DNA of 17,002 nt from the NCBI GenBank assembly GCA_030837825.1, contig JAUQYB010000012.1:1-17002 (forward strand), in the 5' to 3' direction. Origin of the DNA: Albidovulum sp. (GTDB lineage: Bacteria; Pseudomonadota; Alphaproteobacteria; Rhodobacterales; Rhodobacteraceae). The notes beneath the pieces are model-generated. The model saw only the letters and a list, made by a program, of their open reading frames with translations, ran no database searches and had not been told where the DNA came from. Of this stretch, positions 1 through 10,227 are shown piece after piece; positions within the stretch are counted from its first letter, which is position 1, and each line of letters opens with the position of its first letter. The position numbers and the translations under genes are program-made.

Positions 1-1
1 G

Positions 2-436
2 CTGATCCAGGAGGACTATGCCAAGATCGGCGTCAAGGCCGAGATCGTCAGCTACGAATGGGGCGAATACCTCAAGAAGTCGATGGAACCGGCCCGTGAC
101 GGCGCGGTGATCCTCGGCTGGACCGGCGACAACGGCGACCCCGACAACTTCATGGGAGTGCTGCTGTCCTGCGCCTCGGCGGGCGAGGGCGGTGCCAACC
201 GCGCCTTCTGGTGCAACGAGGACTTCTCGGCGCTTCTGTCCAAGGCCAAGCAGGTCTCGGACCCGGCCGAGCGCACCAAGCTCTATGAAGAGGCCCAGGT
301 GATCTTCAAGGACCAGGCGCCCTGGCTGACCATCGCGCATTCGACGCAATACGTCCCTATGGCCAAGAACGTCGAGGGCTTCGTGATGAGCCCCCTGGGC
401 GATTTCACCTTTGAGACCGTCGACCTGACCGAGTAA
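2..436 (+). CDS. dppA: Dipeptide ABC transporter substrate-binding protein, C-terminal part (5' end outside window)
   Basis: The last 144 codons of a periplasmic solute-binding protein of the SBP_bac_5 (DppA/OppA) family, which captures di- or oligopeptides and delivers them to the membrane permease. The frame is open from base 2 and ends in TAA at 434-436. Visible DppA-like blocks are ILGWTGDNGDPDNF near the start, a cysteine pair (LLSC ... FWCN) matching a disulphide I recall from DppA-type proteins, RTKLYEEAQ, and the segment QAPWLTIAHS. The family is normally about 520-540 residues, so roughly three quarters lies upstream, including the signal peptide. It is the first visible gene of a dppABCDF-type operon, 68 nt ahead of dppB. 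Peptide specificity cannot be read from this fragment; a related ligand such as a modified peptide is possible. Confidence 0.9.
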   Translation: MIQEDYAKIGVKAEIVSYEWGEYLKKSMEPARDGAVILGWTGDNGDPDNFMGVLLSCASAGEGGANRAFWCNEDFSALLSKAKQVSDPAERTKLYEEAQVIFKDQAPWLTIAHSTQYVPMAKNVEGFVMSPLGDFTFETVDLTE

Positions 437-454
437 GGTCCGGCGGAAAGCACC

Positions 455-488
455 GGCGCGCGGGGGAAGGAGGCTTTCCCCGCGCGCC
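455..488 (+). terminator. Strong hairpin between dppA and dppB (attenuator or mRNA-stabilising stem)
   Basis: GGCGCGCGGGG at 455-465 pairs perfectly with CCCCGCGCGCC at 478-488. The stem continues inward through a G-T wobble and three further pairs to a GAGG tetraloop at 470-473, giving about 15 bp in all. A short pyrimidine stretch, TTCTTC, follows at 489-494. The stem lies between the dppA stop and the dppB start at 505. Hairpins here are common in binding-protein-dependent transporter operons, where they stop part of the transcripts or protect the 3' end of the abundant binding-protein message. The T-run is short, so partial termination or stabilisation is more likely than full termination; this role is inferred. 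Confidence 0.7.
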
Positions 489-504
489 TTCTTCGGGAAC
501 GCGC

Positions 505-1512
505 ATGATCCGGTTCATCCTCGGCAAGCTTCTCTACCTTATCCCGACCTTCCTCGGGATCACCCTCATCGCCTTCGGCTTCGTCCGCGTGCTGCCGGGC
601 GATCCGGTCCTGCTGATGGCGGGCGAACGCGGCCTGACGCCCGAACGCCATGCCGAGCTTGCGGCGCAGCTCGGCTTCGACAAGCCGGTCTGGATGCAGT
701 ATCTCGACTTCCTCGGCAGGCTCCTGCACGGCGATCTCGGCATCTCGCTCGTCACCAAGAAGCCGGTCTTGACCGAGTTCCTCGCGCTCTTTCCCGCCAC
801 CGTCGAGCTTGGTTTCTGCGCCATCGTCATCGCCACGCTGATCGGGGTGCCGGTGGGCGTGATCGCCGCGATCAAGCGCGGCTCGTGGTTCGACCAGGTG
901 TCGATGACGGCGGCACTCGTCGGCTTCTCGATGCCGATCTTCTGGTGGGGGCTGCTGCTGATCATCCTCTTCTCGGGCATCCTCGGCTGGACGCCGGTCT
1001 CGGGGCGCATCAGCCTGATGTATTTCTTCCCGCAGGTCACCGGCTTCATGCTGATCGACAGCCTGCTTTCCGGGCAGGAGGGGGTGTTCCGCTCGGCGCT
1101 CAGCCACCTGATCCTGCCTTCCGTCGTGCTGGCGACGATCCCGCTCGCGGTGATCGCCCGGCAGACCCGTTCGGCCATGCTCGAGGTGATGGGCGAGGAT
1201 TATGTGCGCACCGCGCGGGCCAAGGGGATGCCGCGCGCCCGCGTCGTCGGCGTCCATGCGCTGAGGAACGCGATGATCCCGGTCGTCACCACGATCGGCC
1301 TCCAGATCGGCGTCCTGATGGCCGGGGCGATCCTGACCGAGACGATCTTCTCCTGGCCCGGCATCGGCAAGTGGATGATCGATTCGATCTCGCGCCGCGA
1401 CTATCCGGTGGTGCAGTCGGGGCTTCTGCTGATCGCCGTCCTGGTGATGGTGGTGAACCTGATCGTCGACCTGACCTATGGCCTGATCAACCCGAGGATC
1501 CGCCACAGATGA
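505..1512 (+). CDS. dppB: Dipeptide ABC transporter permease DppB
   Basis: A 335-residue inner-membrane permease of the DppB/OppB type (BPD_transp_1 fold), one half of the channel that moves peptides from the binding protein into the cytoplasm. The N-terminus (FILGKLLYLIPTFLGITLIAF) is the typical first helix. A periplasmic loop with LPGDP follows at about residues 30-34, then about five more hydrophobic helices. The cytoplasmic EAA loop, which docks on the ATPase, is at about residues 230-255 (DYVRTARAKGMPRARV), followed by the usual LMAGAILTETIFSWPGIG. The start at 505 gives the expected family N-terminus but has only a poor ribosome-binding site, so its translation may depend on readthrough or coupling. 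It overlaps dppC by 4 nt (ATGA at 1509-1512). Confidence 0.95.
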   Translation: MIRFILGKLLYLIPTFLGITLIAFGFVRVLPGDPVLLMAGERGLTPERHAELAAQLGFDKPVWMQYLDFLGRLLHGDLGISLVTKKPVLTEFLALFPATVELGFCAIVIATLIGVPVGVIAAIKRGSWFDQVSMTAALVGFSMPIFWWGLLLIILFSGILGWTPVSGRISLMYFFPQVTGFMLIDSLLSGQEGVFRSALSHLILPSVVLATIPLAVIARQTRSAMLEVMGEDYVRTARAKGMPRARVVGVHALRNAMIPVVTTIGLQIGVLMAGAILTETIFSWPGIGKWMIDSISRRDYPVVQSGLLLIAVLVMVVNLIVDLTYGLINPRIRHR

Positions 1513-2411
1513 CCGACACGGCTGTCAGACTTTCCGATGCGGCGATCCGGCGGCGGATGATCGCGGATTTCTGGTTCTACTTCCGCCAGAACCGCGGCGC
1601 GGTGGTGGGGCTCTTCGTCTTCCTCTTGCTGGTGATCATGGCGGTCTTCGCCGCGGTCCTGGCCCCGCACGATCCGACCCAGCAATACCGCGACGCGCTG
1701 CTGGTGCCGCCGATCTGGGAAGAGGGCGGCAAGTCCGGCTTCCTCCTCGGCACCGACGCGGTCGGGCGCGACATGCTTTCGCGGCTGATCTACGGGGCGC
1801 AGTATTCGCTCTTCATCGGCATCGTCGTCGTCTCGATCGCGCTTCTGGGCGGCATCGTCATCGGCCTTGTCGCCGGCTTCTTCGGCGGCTGGGTCGATAC
1901 CGTGATCATGCGGGTGATGGACGTGATCCTCGCCTTCCCCTCGCTCCTCCTCGCGCTGGTGCTGGTGGCGATCCTCGGCCCCGGCCTGACCAACGCGATG
2001 ATCGCCATCGCGATCGTCTACCAGCCGCATTTCGCCCGGCTGACCCGCGCCTCGGTGATGGGCGAGAAGGCGCGCGAATACGTCACCGCGGCGCGGGTCG
2101 CGGGCGCGGGCGACCTGAGGCTGATGTTCCGCACCATCCTTCCCAACTGCCTGGCACCCCTGATCGTGCAGGCGACGCTGTCGTTCTCCTCCGCCGTGCT
2201 CGATTCCGCGGCACTCGGCTTTCTCGGCATGGGGGCGCAGCCGCCCGCCTCCGAATGGGGCACGATGCTGGCCGAGGCGCGGGAATTCATCCTGCGCGCC
2301 TGGTGGGTCGTCACCTTCCCCGGCCTTGCCATCCTGATCTCGGTCCTCGCGATCAACCTCATGGGCGACGGGCTGCGCGACGCGCTCGACCCCAAGCTGA
2401 AGCGGAGCTGA
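1509..2411 (+). CDS. dppC: Dipeptide ABC transporter permease DppC
   Basis: A 300-residue second permease of the importer, DppC/OppC type. A cytoplasmic N-terminal arm leads into the first helix at about residues 30-51, with LAPHDP just after it as is usual for OppC_N. The motif LGTDAVGRDMLSRLIYGAQ sits at about residues 80-98. The EAA loop for ATPase contact is at about residues 189-209 (REYVTAARVAGAGDLRLMF), and the C-terminus has the family signature INLMGDGLRDALDPKLK. The ATG at 1509 is chosen because it overlaps the dppB stop in an ATGA arrangement, which points to coupled translation. The frame is open far upstream, but that extension is only the shadow of dppB. dppD starts one base after the stop. 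Confidence 0.95.
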   Translation: MTDTAVRLSDAAIRRRMIADFWFYFRQNRGAVVGLFVFLLLVIMAVFAAVLAPHDPTQQYRDALLVPPIWEEGGKSGFLLGTDAVGRDMLSRLIYGAQYSLFIGIVVVSIALLGGIVIGLVAGFFGGWVDTVIMRVMDVILAFPSLLLALVLVAILGPGLTNAMIAIAIVYQPHFARLTRASVMGEKAREYVTAARVAGAGDLRLMFRTILPNCLAPLIVQATLSFSSAVLDSAALGFLGMGAQPPASEWGTMLAEAREFILRAWWVVTFPGLAILISVLAINLMGDGLRDALDPKLKRS

Positions 2412-2412
2412 C

Positions 2413-3252
2413 ATGAGCCTGCTGACCATCCGCAACCTGACGGTGCGCTTCGCCACCGCCACCGGCCCCTTCACCGCCGTCGACGGCATCGACGTCTCGG
2501 TCGATGCGCGCGAGGTGCTGGCCATCGTCGGCGAATCGGGCTCCGGCAAGTCGGTCGCGATGCTGGCGGTGATGGGGCTTCTGCCCGACACCGCCACCAT
2601 CACCGCCGACGAGATGAGCTTCGAGGGGCGCGACCTTCTGAAGATGACCGCGGCCGGGCGGCGGCGGCTGATCGGGCGCGAGATCACGATGATCTTCCAG
2701 GAACCGGTCGCCTCGCTCAACCCCTCGTTCACCGCGGGCTTCCAGATCGAGGAGGTGCTGCGGATCAACCTCGGGATGGACCGCAGGGCGGCGCGCGAAC
2801 GGGCGCTGGAGCTGTTCCGGGCGGTGGGCCTGCCCGACCCCGAGCAGAAGCTCGACGCCTATCCGCACCAGATGTCGGGCGGCCAGTGCCAGCGGGTGAT
2901 GATCGCGATGGCGATCGCCACCAATCCGCGGCTTCTGATCGCCGACGAGCCGACGACGGCGCTCGACGTGACGATCCAGAAGCAGATCCTCGACCTCCTG
3001 ATGGATCTTCAGGAACGTCACGGCATGGCGCTGATCCTGATCACCCACGACATGGGCGTGGTGGCGGAAACCGCCGACCGCGTGGTGGTGCAGTACAAGG
3101 GCCGCAAGATGGAGGAAAGCGACGTGCTGACGCTGTTCGAGGCGCCGTCGCATCCCTACACGCGGGCGCTTCTCTCGGCGCTTCCGGAACATGCCACCGG
3201 CGACCGGCTGCCCACCGTGTCGGATTTCCTCCAGGGGCGCGCGTTCCAATGA
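2413..3252 (+). CDS. dppD: Dipeptide ABC transporter ATP-binding protein DppD (short form)
   Basis: A 279-residue ATPase, first of the two nucleotide-binding subunits that power the permease pair. Walker A is GESGSGKS at residues 40-47, the Q-loop glutamine is Q96 (MIFQEP), the ABC signature is MSGGQ at 154-158, Walker B is LLIADE at 174-179, and the switch histidine is H212 (LITHDMG). The [13 protein letters not shown] element typical of peptide transporters is present near the C-terminus. The protein then stops about 45 residues short of many DppD proteins and lacks the longer oligo_HPY tail with its cysteine cluster. Natural short members exist, so this does not indicate damage. The stop overlaps the dppF start (ATGA at 3249-3252). 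Confidence 0.94.
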   Translation: MSLLTIRNLTVRFATATGPFTAVDGIDVSVDAREVLAIVGESGSGKSVAMLAVMGLLPDTATITADEMSFEGRDLLKMTAAGRRRLIGREITMIFQEPVASLNPSFTAGFQIEEVLRINLGMDRRAARERALELFRAVGLPDPEQKLDAYPHQMSGGQCQRVMIAMAIATNPRLLIADEPTTALDVTIQKQILDLLMDLQERHGMALILITHDMGVVAETADRVVVQYKGRKMEESDVLTLFEAPSHPYTRALLSALPEHATGDRLPTVSDFLQGRAFQ

Positions 3253-4097
3253 CGGCGGTCATCGAAGGCCGGGGCCTGACCCAGGATTACCGCATCTCCG
3301 GCGGGCTTTTCGGCAAGGCAGGCACGCTTCGTGCGGTGAACGGGGTCAGCTTCAGGGTCGAGCGCGGCAAAACCCTGGCCATCGTCGGCGAATCCGGCTC
3401 CGGCAAGTCGACGCTGGCGCGGATCATCGCGCTGATCGACACCCAGTCGGGGGGCGAGCTGCTGATCGAGGGCGCGGAGGTCAATCTCGGCCGCCGCCGC
3501 CCCTCGCCGGAGCTGCGCTCCAAGGTGCAGATGGTGTTCCAGAACCCCTATGGCAGCCTCAACCCGCGCCAGAAGGTCGGCGACGTGCTGATGGAGCCCT
3601 TGGTGATCAACACCCGCATCCCCGCCGCCGAGCGGCGCGACCGGGCCGAGGCGATGCTGGCCAAGGTCGGCCTCGCGCCCGAGCATTTCAACCGCTACCC
3701 GCACATGTTCTCGGGCGGCCAGCGCCAGCGCATCGCGATCGCCCGCGCGCTGATGCTGAACCCGGCGATTCTGGTGCTGGACGAACCGGTCTCGGCGCTC
3801 GATCTCTCGGTGCAGGCGCAGGTCCTGAACCTCCTGCGCGACCTTCAGGACGAATTTGGCCTCACCTATGTCTTCGTCAGCCACGACCTGTCGGTGGTGC
3901 GCTACCTTGCCGACGACGTGATGGTGATCTCGAAGGGCGAGGCGGTGGAGCAGGGCACGCGCGAGGCGGTCTTCGCCGCGCCGCAACACCCCTACACCCG
4001 CCAGCTCTTCGCCGCGACACCGGTGACGGATGTCGAGGCGATCCGCGCCCGGGTGGAACGGCGGAGTGCGGCGCGGCTGGCGCGGACCGGCGGCTGA
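3249..4097 (+). CDS. dppF: Dipeptide ABC transporter ATP-binding protein DppF
   Basis: A 282-residue partner ATPase of DppD. The N-terminus (LTQDYRISGGLFGKAGTLRAVNGVSF, abbreviated here as the RISGGLFG block) is characteristic of DppF/OppF. Walker A is GESGSGKS at residues 47-54, the Q-loop is Q98 in MVFQNPYGSLNPR, the signature is FSGGQ at 154-158, Walker B is LVLDEP at 175-180, and VFVSHDLSVVRY contains the switch histidine. QHPYTRQLFAATP lies near the end. Both DppD and DppF have intact catalytic residues, so two functional ATP sites are expected. The start at 3249 is set by the 4-nt overlap with dppD. This is the last gene of the transporter operon; the next 185 bp hold repeats and a hairpin but no gene. 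Confidence 0.94.
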   Translation: MTAVIEGRGLTQDYRISGGLFGKAGTLRAVNGVSFRVERGKTLAIVGESGSGKSTLARIIALIDTQSGGELLIEGAEVNLGRRRPSPELRSKVQMVFQNPYGSLNPRQKVGDVLMEPLVINTRIPAAERRDRAEAMLAKVGLAPEHFNRYPHMFSGGQRQRIAIARALMLNPAILVLDEPVSALDLSVQAQVLNLLRDLQDEFGLTYVFVSHDLSVVRYLADDVMVISKGEAVEQGTREAVFAAPQHPYTRQLFAATPVTDVEAIRARVERRSAARLARTGG

Positions 4098-4148
4098 GCG
4101 GGGCGCGCCGAGCCGGGCGAGTCTTCACGATAGCGTTCTCAGCGGCGG

Positions 4149-4172
4149 CCGGCGGGAACACCGGCCCGCCGG
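4149..4172 (+). terminator. GC-rich hairpin downstream of dppF
   Basis: CCGGCGGG at 4149-4156 pairs perfectly with CCCGCCGG at 4165-4172 across an 8-nt loop, 51 nt after the dppF stop. No T-run follows, so classical intrinsic termination is uncertain. It may be a 3'-stabilising stem or part of the regulatory region for the next genes. The loop contains part of a 13-bp sequence that recurs 96 bp downstream. Confidence 0.4.
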
Positions 4173-4262
4173 AACGGTTCACCTGACCGGGACGACCGGT
4201 CATTGCCCGAGCGATGCGGCTGCACCGAAGGATGCGGACGAACGCGATGGGGAACACCGGCC
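4154..4262 (+). repeat. Pair of 13-bp direct repeats (GGGAACACCGGCC) upstream of the PQQ operon
   Basis: The sequence GGGAACACCGGCC occurs identically at 4154-4166 and 4250-4262, 96 bp start to start. Both copies lie in the non-coding gap between dppF and the small membrane protein gene; the second ends 20 nt before that gene's start codon. Two identical regulatory half-sites are possible. In GC-rich DNA a 13-mer repeated within 200 bp could still be chance or a small local duplication. Confidence 0.45.
4184..4202 (+). promoter_or_regulatory. 19-bp inverted repeat, candidate operator for the PQQ dehydrogenase genes
   Basis: TGACCGG (4184-4190), a 5-nt spacer GACGA, then CCGGTCA (4196-4202): perfect 7-bp arms about 80 bp upstream of the start codon at 4283. 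The size and symmetry suit a dimeric helix-turn-helix regulator. No regulator gene lies next to it, so the binding protein is unknown. I could not identify a convincing -35/-10 pair beside it. Confidence 0.4.
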
Positions 4263-4282
4263 GTCACCCGACGGAGGTGAAA

Positions 4283-4678
4283 ATGACAGAGACGAGGATC
4301 AGGACAGGCAGCGGGATCGCGACCGGTTTCGCGAACCCCGCGGGGGCCGGATTTCTGCTGTGGATCATCGGCGCGCTGGTGGCGCTTGGCGTCGCGGCGC
4401 AGGGTTACCTGACCCCCTATTCCGGGATCGACGGGACCGGCGGCGCGCTGCTGGTCGTGGTGTCGTCGGCGCTGCTTCTGGGGGCCGGGCTGGTGGTCGG
4501 GCCGGGGCTTGCCGCCGGCTGGCTGGCGGTGACGCTGCTTGTGCTCAGCCTGCTCGACGTGATCGGCACGGCGGTCGCCGGCTATTTTCTTGACCGGCCG
4601 CTGATCATCGCCGGCGTGGTGCTGGCGCTGGTCGGGGTGGCGCTGAACCGGCTGATCCGGCCCGCCGCCGCCCGCTGA
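4283..4678 (+). CDS. Small four-helix membrane protein, probable membrane subunit of the PQQ dehydrogenase
   Basis: A 131-residue hydrophobic protein with no motif I recognise. Predicted membrane helices lie at about residues 22-40, 54-72, 77-101 and 106-122, with short loops and an arginine-containing tail (NRLIRPAAAR) that should be cytoplasmic. The start at 4283 is preferred over an in-frame ATG at 4214 because GGAGGTG at 4273-4279 sits 3 nt before it. It lies 19 nt upstream of a secreted PQQ dehydrogenase. That arrangement matches SldB-SldA of acetic acid bacteria, where a roughly 126-residue membrane protein equivalent to the N-terminal helices of membrane-bound glucose dehydrogenase anchors the catalytic subunit and passes electrons to ubiquinone. 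Sequence likeness to SldB as I remember it is weak, so the role is inferred from size, topology and position. Confidence 0.85.
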   Translation: MTETRIRTGSGIATGFANPAGAGFLLWIIGALVALGVAAQGYLTPYSGIDGTGGALLVVVSSALLLGAGLVVGPGLAAGWLAVTLLVLSLLDVIGTAVAGYFLDRPLIIAGVVLALVGVALNRLIRPAAAR

Positions 4679-4697
4679 ACGAAAAAAGGAGATCGAC

Positions 4698-6662
4698 ATG
4701 ACCTACCCACACCGGCCGACCGCCGCCGTGATCGCCCTCCTTCTGGCTGCCGGCGCGCCCTTCGCATATGCGCAGGAAAGCGTGGTGCCAGCGGTGGCCC
4801 CGGCCGGCGCCGCGGCCGCTGCGCCCGGCGCCGGCTGGACCACCTTCAACGGCAATCTGGCGGCGCAGAAGTTCAGCCCCGAAACCCAGATCACCCCGGC
4901 CAATGTCGACCGGCTGCAACAGGTCTGGGATCTTCATACCGGCGACGTGTCGGACGGGTCGGGCAAGCTGCCGGAATCGGTCTGGTCGGCGACGCCGCTG
5001 TTCGTCAACGATACGGTCTATCTTGGCACGCCGTTCTACCGGATCTTCGCGCTGGAGCCCGATACCGGCAAGGTGAAGTGGACCTATGACAGCAAGTCGA
5101 CGCTGAAGGCCCTGTCCCAGCCGGCCCTGAAGAACCGCGGCGTCGCCTATTGGCAGGCGGCCGCGCCCGCCGAGGGCCAGCCCTGCGAAAAGCGCATCTA
5201 CCTTGGCACGATGGAAGGCACCCTGCACGCGGTCGATGCCGATACCGGCAAGCTGTGCGCGGACTTCGGGCAGGGCGGCGTCCTCGACCTCAACCAGTGG
5301 AACACCATCAACCCGGAATTTCCGCTGTCGATCCTGCAACCGCCGACGGTCTACAAGGACACGCTGTTCATCGGCTGGGCCGGCAAGGACTGGGCCGCCT
5401 CGGTCAACCCGCCGGGCAGCGTCTTCGCGGTCGATGCGCGGACCGGCAAGCTGAAGTGGCAGTTCTATTCGCTGCCGCCCGAATCCTACGACCGGACCGG
5501 CACCGCCAATGTCTGGGCCAGCATGTCGGTCGATGAACAGCGCGGAATCGTCTACCTGCCGATTTCCTCGCCCAGCCCCGACTTCTACGGCGGCAACCGC
5601 AAGGAACCGCTGCCGCTTGCCACCTCGGTCACGGCGCTTGATGCCGAAACCGGCGAGGTGATCTGGTCACGCCAGCTCGTCCATCACGACATCTGGGACT
5701 ACGACACCAATTCCGCGCCGACGCTGGTCGACATCGAAAAGGACGGCCAGACGATCCCGGCGCTGGTCCAGACCTCGAAACAGGGGATGATCTACGTCCT
5801 GAACCGCGAAACCGGAGAGCCGGTCTTCCCGCTCGAGGAACGTCCGGTTCCGGCCTCGGACGTGCCGGGCGAGGTCGCGGCCCCGACCCAGCCGTTCGCC
5901 GACACCCCGCCGCCGGTGGTGGACGCCTGGCCCGGCATCTTCCGGCTGGCCGACTGGCTGAGCCTTGGCTACTGCTCGCGCACCTATGCCGGGCTGCGCC
6001 ATGAAGGGCTGTTCACCCCGCCAAGCCTGCAAGGCACCATCGCCTATCCGCCGACCAGCGGCGGGGTCGAATGGGGCGGCGGCGCGGTCGATCCGGTCAA
6101 CCAGATCTTCTATGTCAACAGTTCGAGCATCGCCCAGATCTTCCAGTTGGTGCCGCGCGACGAATATCAGAAAATGACCGCCAAACGCGGCGACCAGCCC
6201 GGCTATTCCGAACAGAAGGGCGTGCCCTACGGGCTGCACCTGACCAACTTCATGACGTCGCTGGGCATTCCCTGCTGGAAACCGCCCTATGGCTTCATCT
6301 CGGCCTATGACCTGAAGACCGGCGAGCGGCTTTACAAGGTGCCGTTCGGCGTGACGCAGAAATGGGGCTTCTACATGCCGCAAAGCTGGGGGTCGCCGAC
6401 CATCGGCGCACCGGCGCTGACTGCATCGGGCCTGCTGTTCATCGGCGGGTCGATGGATGCGCGGGTGCGGGCGCTTGACGCGGCGACCGGCAAGGCGCTG
6501 TGGCAGGCGCAGGTGCAGGCGCCGGCGGTGGCGATGCCGGCGGTCTACACCTACCAGGGGCGTGAATACGTGGTGTTCGTCGCCGGCGGCAACTCGATCC
6601 TGAAGGAACAGGTCGGCGACCAGGTGGTGGCCTATGCGCTGCCCGGGGGCAAGGCGAACTGA
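4698..6662 (+). CDS. Secreted PQQ-dependent dehydrogenase, glucose/quinate/polyol group
   Basis: A 654-residue periplasmic quinoprotein that oxidises a sugar, polyol or similar alcohol using pyrroloquinoline quinone. A signal peptide occupies residues 1-25, with cleavage likely after AYA. An Ala/Pro-rich linker leads to an eight-bladed propeller with recurring W-type repeats such as LEPDTGKVKWTYD, VDARTGKLKWQFY and LDAATGKALWQAQ. The block HHDIWDYD (D334) and the lysine of TSKQG (K361) are 27 residues apart, the same spacing as Asp466 and Lys493 of E. coli membrane glucose dehydrogenase as I recall it; these are the proposed catalytic base and a PQQ contact. Cysteines are at 163, 187, 426 and 526, none of them adjacent, and there is no haem c motif (CxxCH), so electrons probably leave through the small membrane protein encoded upstream. 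AGGAG at 4687-4691 supports the start. The substrate cannot be decided, and no pqq biosynthesis genes are in view. Confidence 0.92.
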   Translation: MTYPHRPTAAVIALLLAAGAPFAYAQESVVPAVAPAGAAAAAPGAGWTTFNGNLAAQKFSPETQITPANVDRLQQVWDLHTGDVSDGSGKLPESVWSATPLFVNDTVYLGTPFYRIFALEPDTGKVKWTYDSKSTLKALSQPALKNRGVAYWQAAAPAEGQPCEKRIYLGTMEGTLHAVDADTGKLCADFGQGGVLDLNQWNTINPEFPLSILQPPTVYKDTLFIGWAGKDWAASVNPPGSVFAVDARTGKLKWQFYSLPPESYDRTGTANVWASMSVDEQRGIVYLPISSPSPDFYGGNRKEPLPLATSVTALDAETGEVIWSRQLVHHDIWDYDTNSAPTLVDIEKDGQTIPALVQTSKQGMIYVLNRETGEPVFPLEERPVPASDVPGEVAAPTQPFADTPPPVVDAWPGIFRLADWLSLGYCSRTYAGLRHEGLFTPPSLQGTIAYPPTSGGVEWGGGAVDPVNQIFYVNSSSIAQIFQLVPRDEYQKMTAKRGDQPGYSEQKGVPYGLHLTNFMTSLGIPCWKPPYGFISAYDLKTGERLYKVPFGVTQKWGFYMPQSWGSPTIGAPALTASGLLFIGGSMDARVRALDAATGKALWQAQVQAPAVAMPAVYTYQGREYVVFVAGGNSILKEQVGDQVVAYALPGGKAN

Positions 6663-6685
6663 CCGGAAGGCGTCACCGGTGGCCT

Positions 6686-6701
6686 GCACAGGCGCCTGTG
6701 C
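6686..6701. repeat. 16-bp perfect palindrome downstream of the PQQ dehydrogenase gene
   Basis: GCACAGGCGCCTGTGC is fully self-complementary with no spacer. It lies 23 nt after the dehydrogenase stop and 30 nt before the small ORF at 6732. With no loop it suits a protein-binding site better than an RNA terminator, and no T-run follows. It differs in sequence from the inverted repeat upstream of the dehydrogenase genes. Confidence 0.45.
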
Positions 6702-6731
6702 GCGGGTGCAGGGCGACAGGCAGGAAAGAAC

Positions 6732-9285
<2,554 letters not shown>

Positions 9286-10227
9286 ATGGCAAACCTCTCG
9301 ATGAAGCAGTTGCGCTATTTCGATGCGCTGGCCCGCAACGGCCATTTCGGGCGGGCGGCGGCGGAATGCGCGATCTCGCAGCCGGCGCTTTCGATGCAGA
9401 TCAAGGAGCTGGAGGCGGCGCTGGCCGCGCCGCTGGTGGAGCGCGGCGCACGGGCGGTGCGTCTGACCGCGCTCGGCGAGGCCTTCGCCGAGCGGGCCCA
9501 CGACATCCTGCGCGCGGTCGAGGAGCTTGAACATCTCGCCCTTGCCCGAAGCGACCCGCTGCTGGGCCGGCTCCGCATCGGGGTGATCCCGACCGTCGCG
9601 CCCTATCTCCTGCCCGGGGTCATCACCGCCCTGCACGCGCGCTACCCCGGGCTTGACCAGCGCCCGCGCGAGGCGGTGACGCAGAGGCTGATCGAGGACC
9701 TCGGGGCAGGCCGGCTCGACACCGCGATCGTGGCGCTGCCGGTGTCCGAGGCCGGCCTGACCGAGATGCCGCTGTTCGAGGAGGAATTCATCCTCGTGCG
9801 CCCTTCGTCCGAGGCCGCGAGCCCGGTGCCGAACGCCGAGGGCCTGCGTGCAATGCGGCTTCTTCTGCTTGAGGAGGGGCATTGCTTTCGCGACCAGGCG
9901 CTTGCCTTCTGCGCCATCGACAACCGCCCGCCCCGCGACCTGATGGAGGGCAGTTCGCTTTCCACCCTGGTGCAGATGGTCGGCGCCGGAATCGGCGTCA
10001 CGCTGGTGCCGGAAATGGCGGTCGCGGTGGAAACCCGCTCGGCCCGCGTGGCGCTTCAGCGCCTGCGCGCCCCGCGGCCGAAGCGCACCATCGGCATGGT
10101 CTGGCGCCGGTCGAGCCCGCTGGTCGACGAGTTGCGCGAGGTGGGCGAGGTGGTGCGCCGGGCCGCGCGGCCGGGCGCGGCTCACTCCATCTCGATGGTG
10201 CCGGGGGGCTTGGAGGTCACGTCGTAG
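9286..10227 (+). CDS. oxyR: Hydrogen peroxide-sensing LysR-type regulator OxyR
   Basis: A 313-residue LysR-family transcription factor. The winged helix-turn-helix is at about residues 6-65 ([34 protein letters not shown]). The effector domain from about residue 90 carries the OxyR hallmark [12 protein letters not shown], with cysteines C200 and C209, equivalent to the Cys199/Cys208 disulphide switch of E. coli OxyR as I know it. Retention of both cysteines, and divergence from katG, make peroxide sensing and katG control very likely. The segment [14 protein letters not shown] is also family-typical. The start at 9286 is supported by AAGGTGG just upstream. Oddly, the last 46 nt (after about ARPGAAHS) run into the 3' end of guaA on the other strand, giving a tail of about 15 residues that probably is not part of the fold. 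Confidence 0.95.
   Translation: MANLSMKQLRYFDALARNGHFGRAAAECAISQPALSMQIKELEAALAAPLVERGARAVRLTALGEAFAERAHDILRAVEELEHLALARSDPLLGRLRIGVIPTVAPYLLPGVITALHARYPGLDQRPREAVTQRLIEDLGAGRLDTAIVALPVSEAGLTEMPLFEEEFILVRPSSEAASPVPNAEGLRAMRLLLLEEGHCFRDQALAFCAIDNRPPRDLMEGSSLSTLVQMVGAGIGVTLVPEMAVAVETRSARVALQRLRAPRPKRTIGMVWRRSSPLVDELREVGEVVRRAARPGAAHSISMVPGGLEVTS

Noticed and set aside
283..1506. A 407-codon His/Asp/Arg-rich frame antisense to dppB
   Set aside because: This composition is what the complement of a hydrophobic GC-rich permease gives; no domain or ribosome-binding site.
4214..4282. Upstream start for the small membrane protein at 4214
   Set aside because: The added residues are basic and unconserved in character, and a strong GGAGGTG sits just before 4283.
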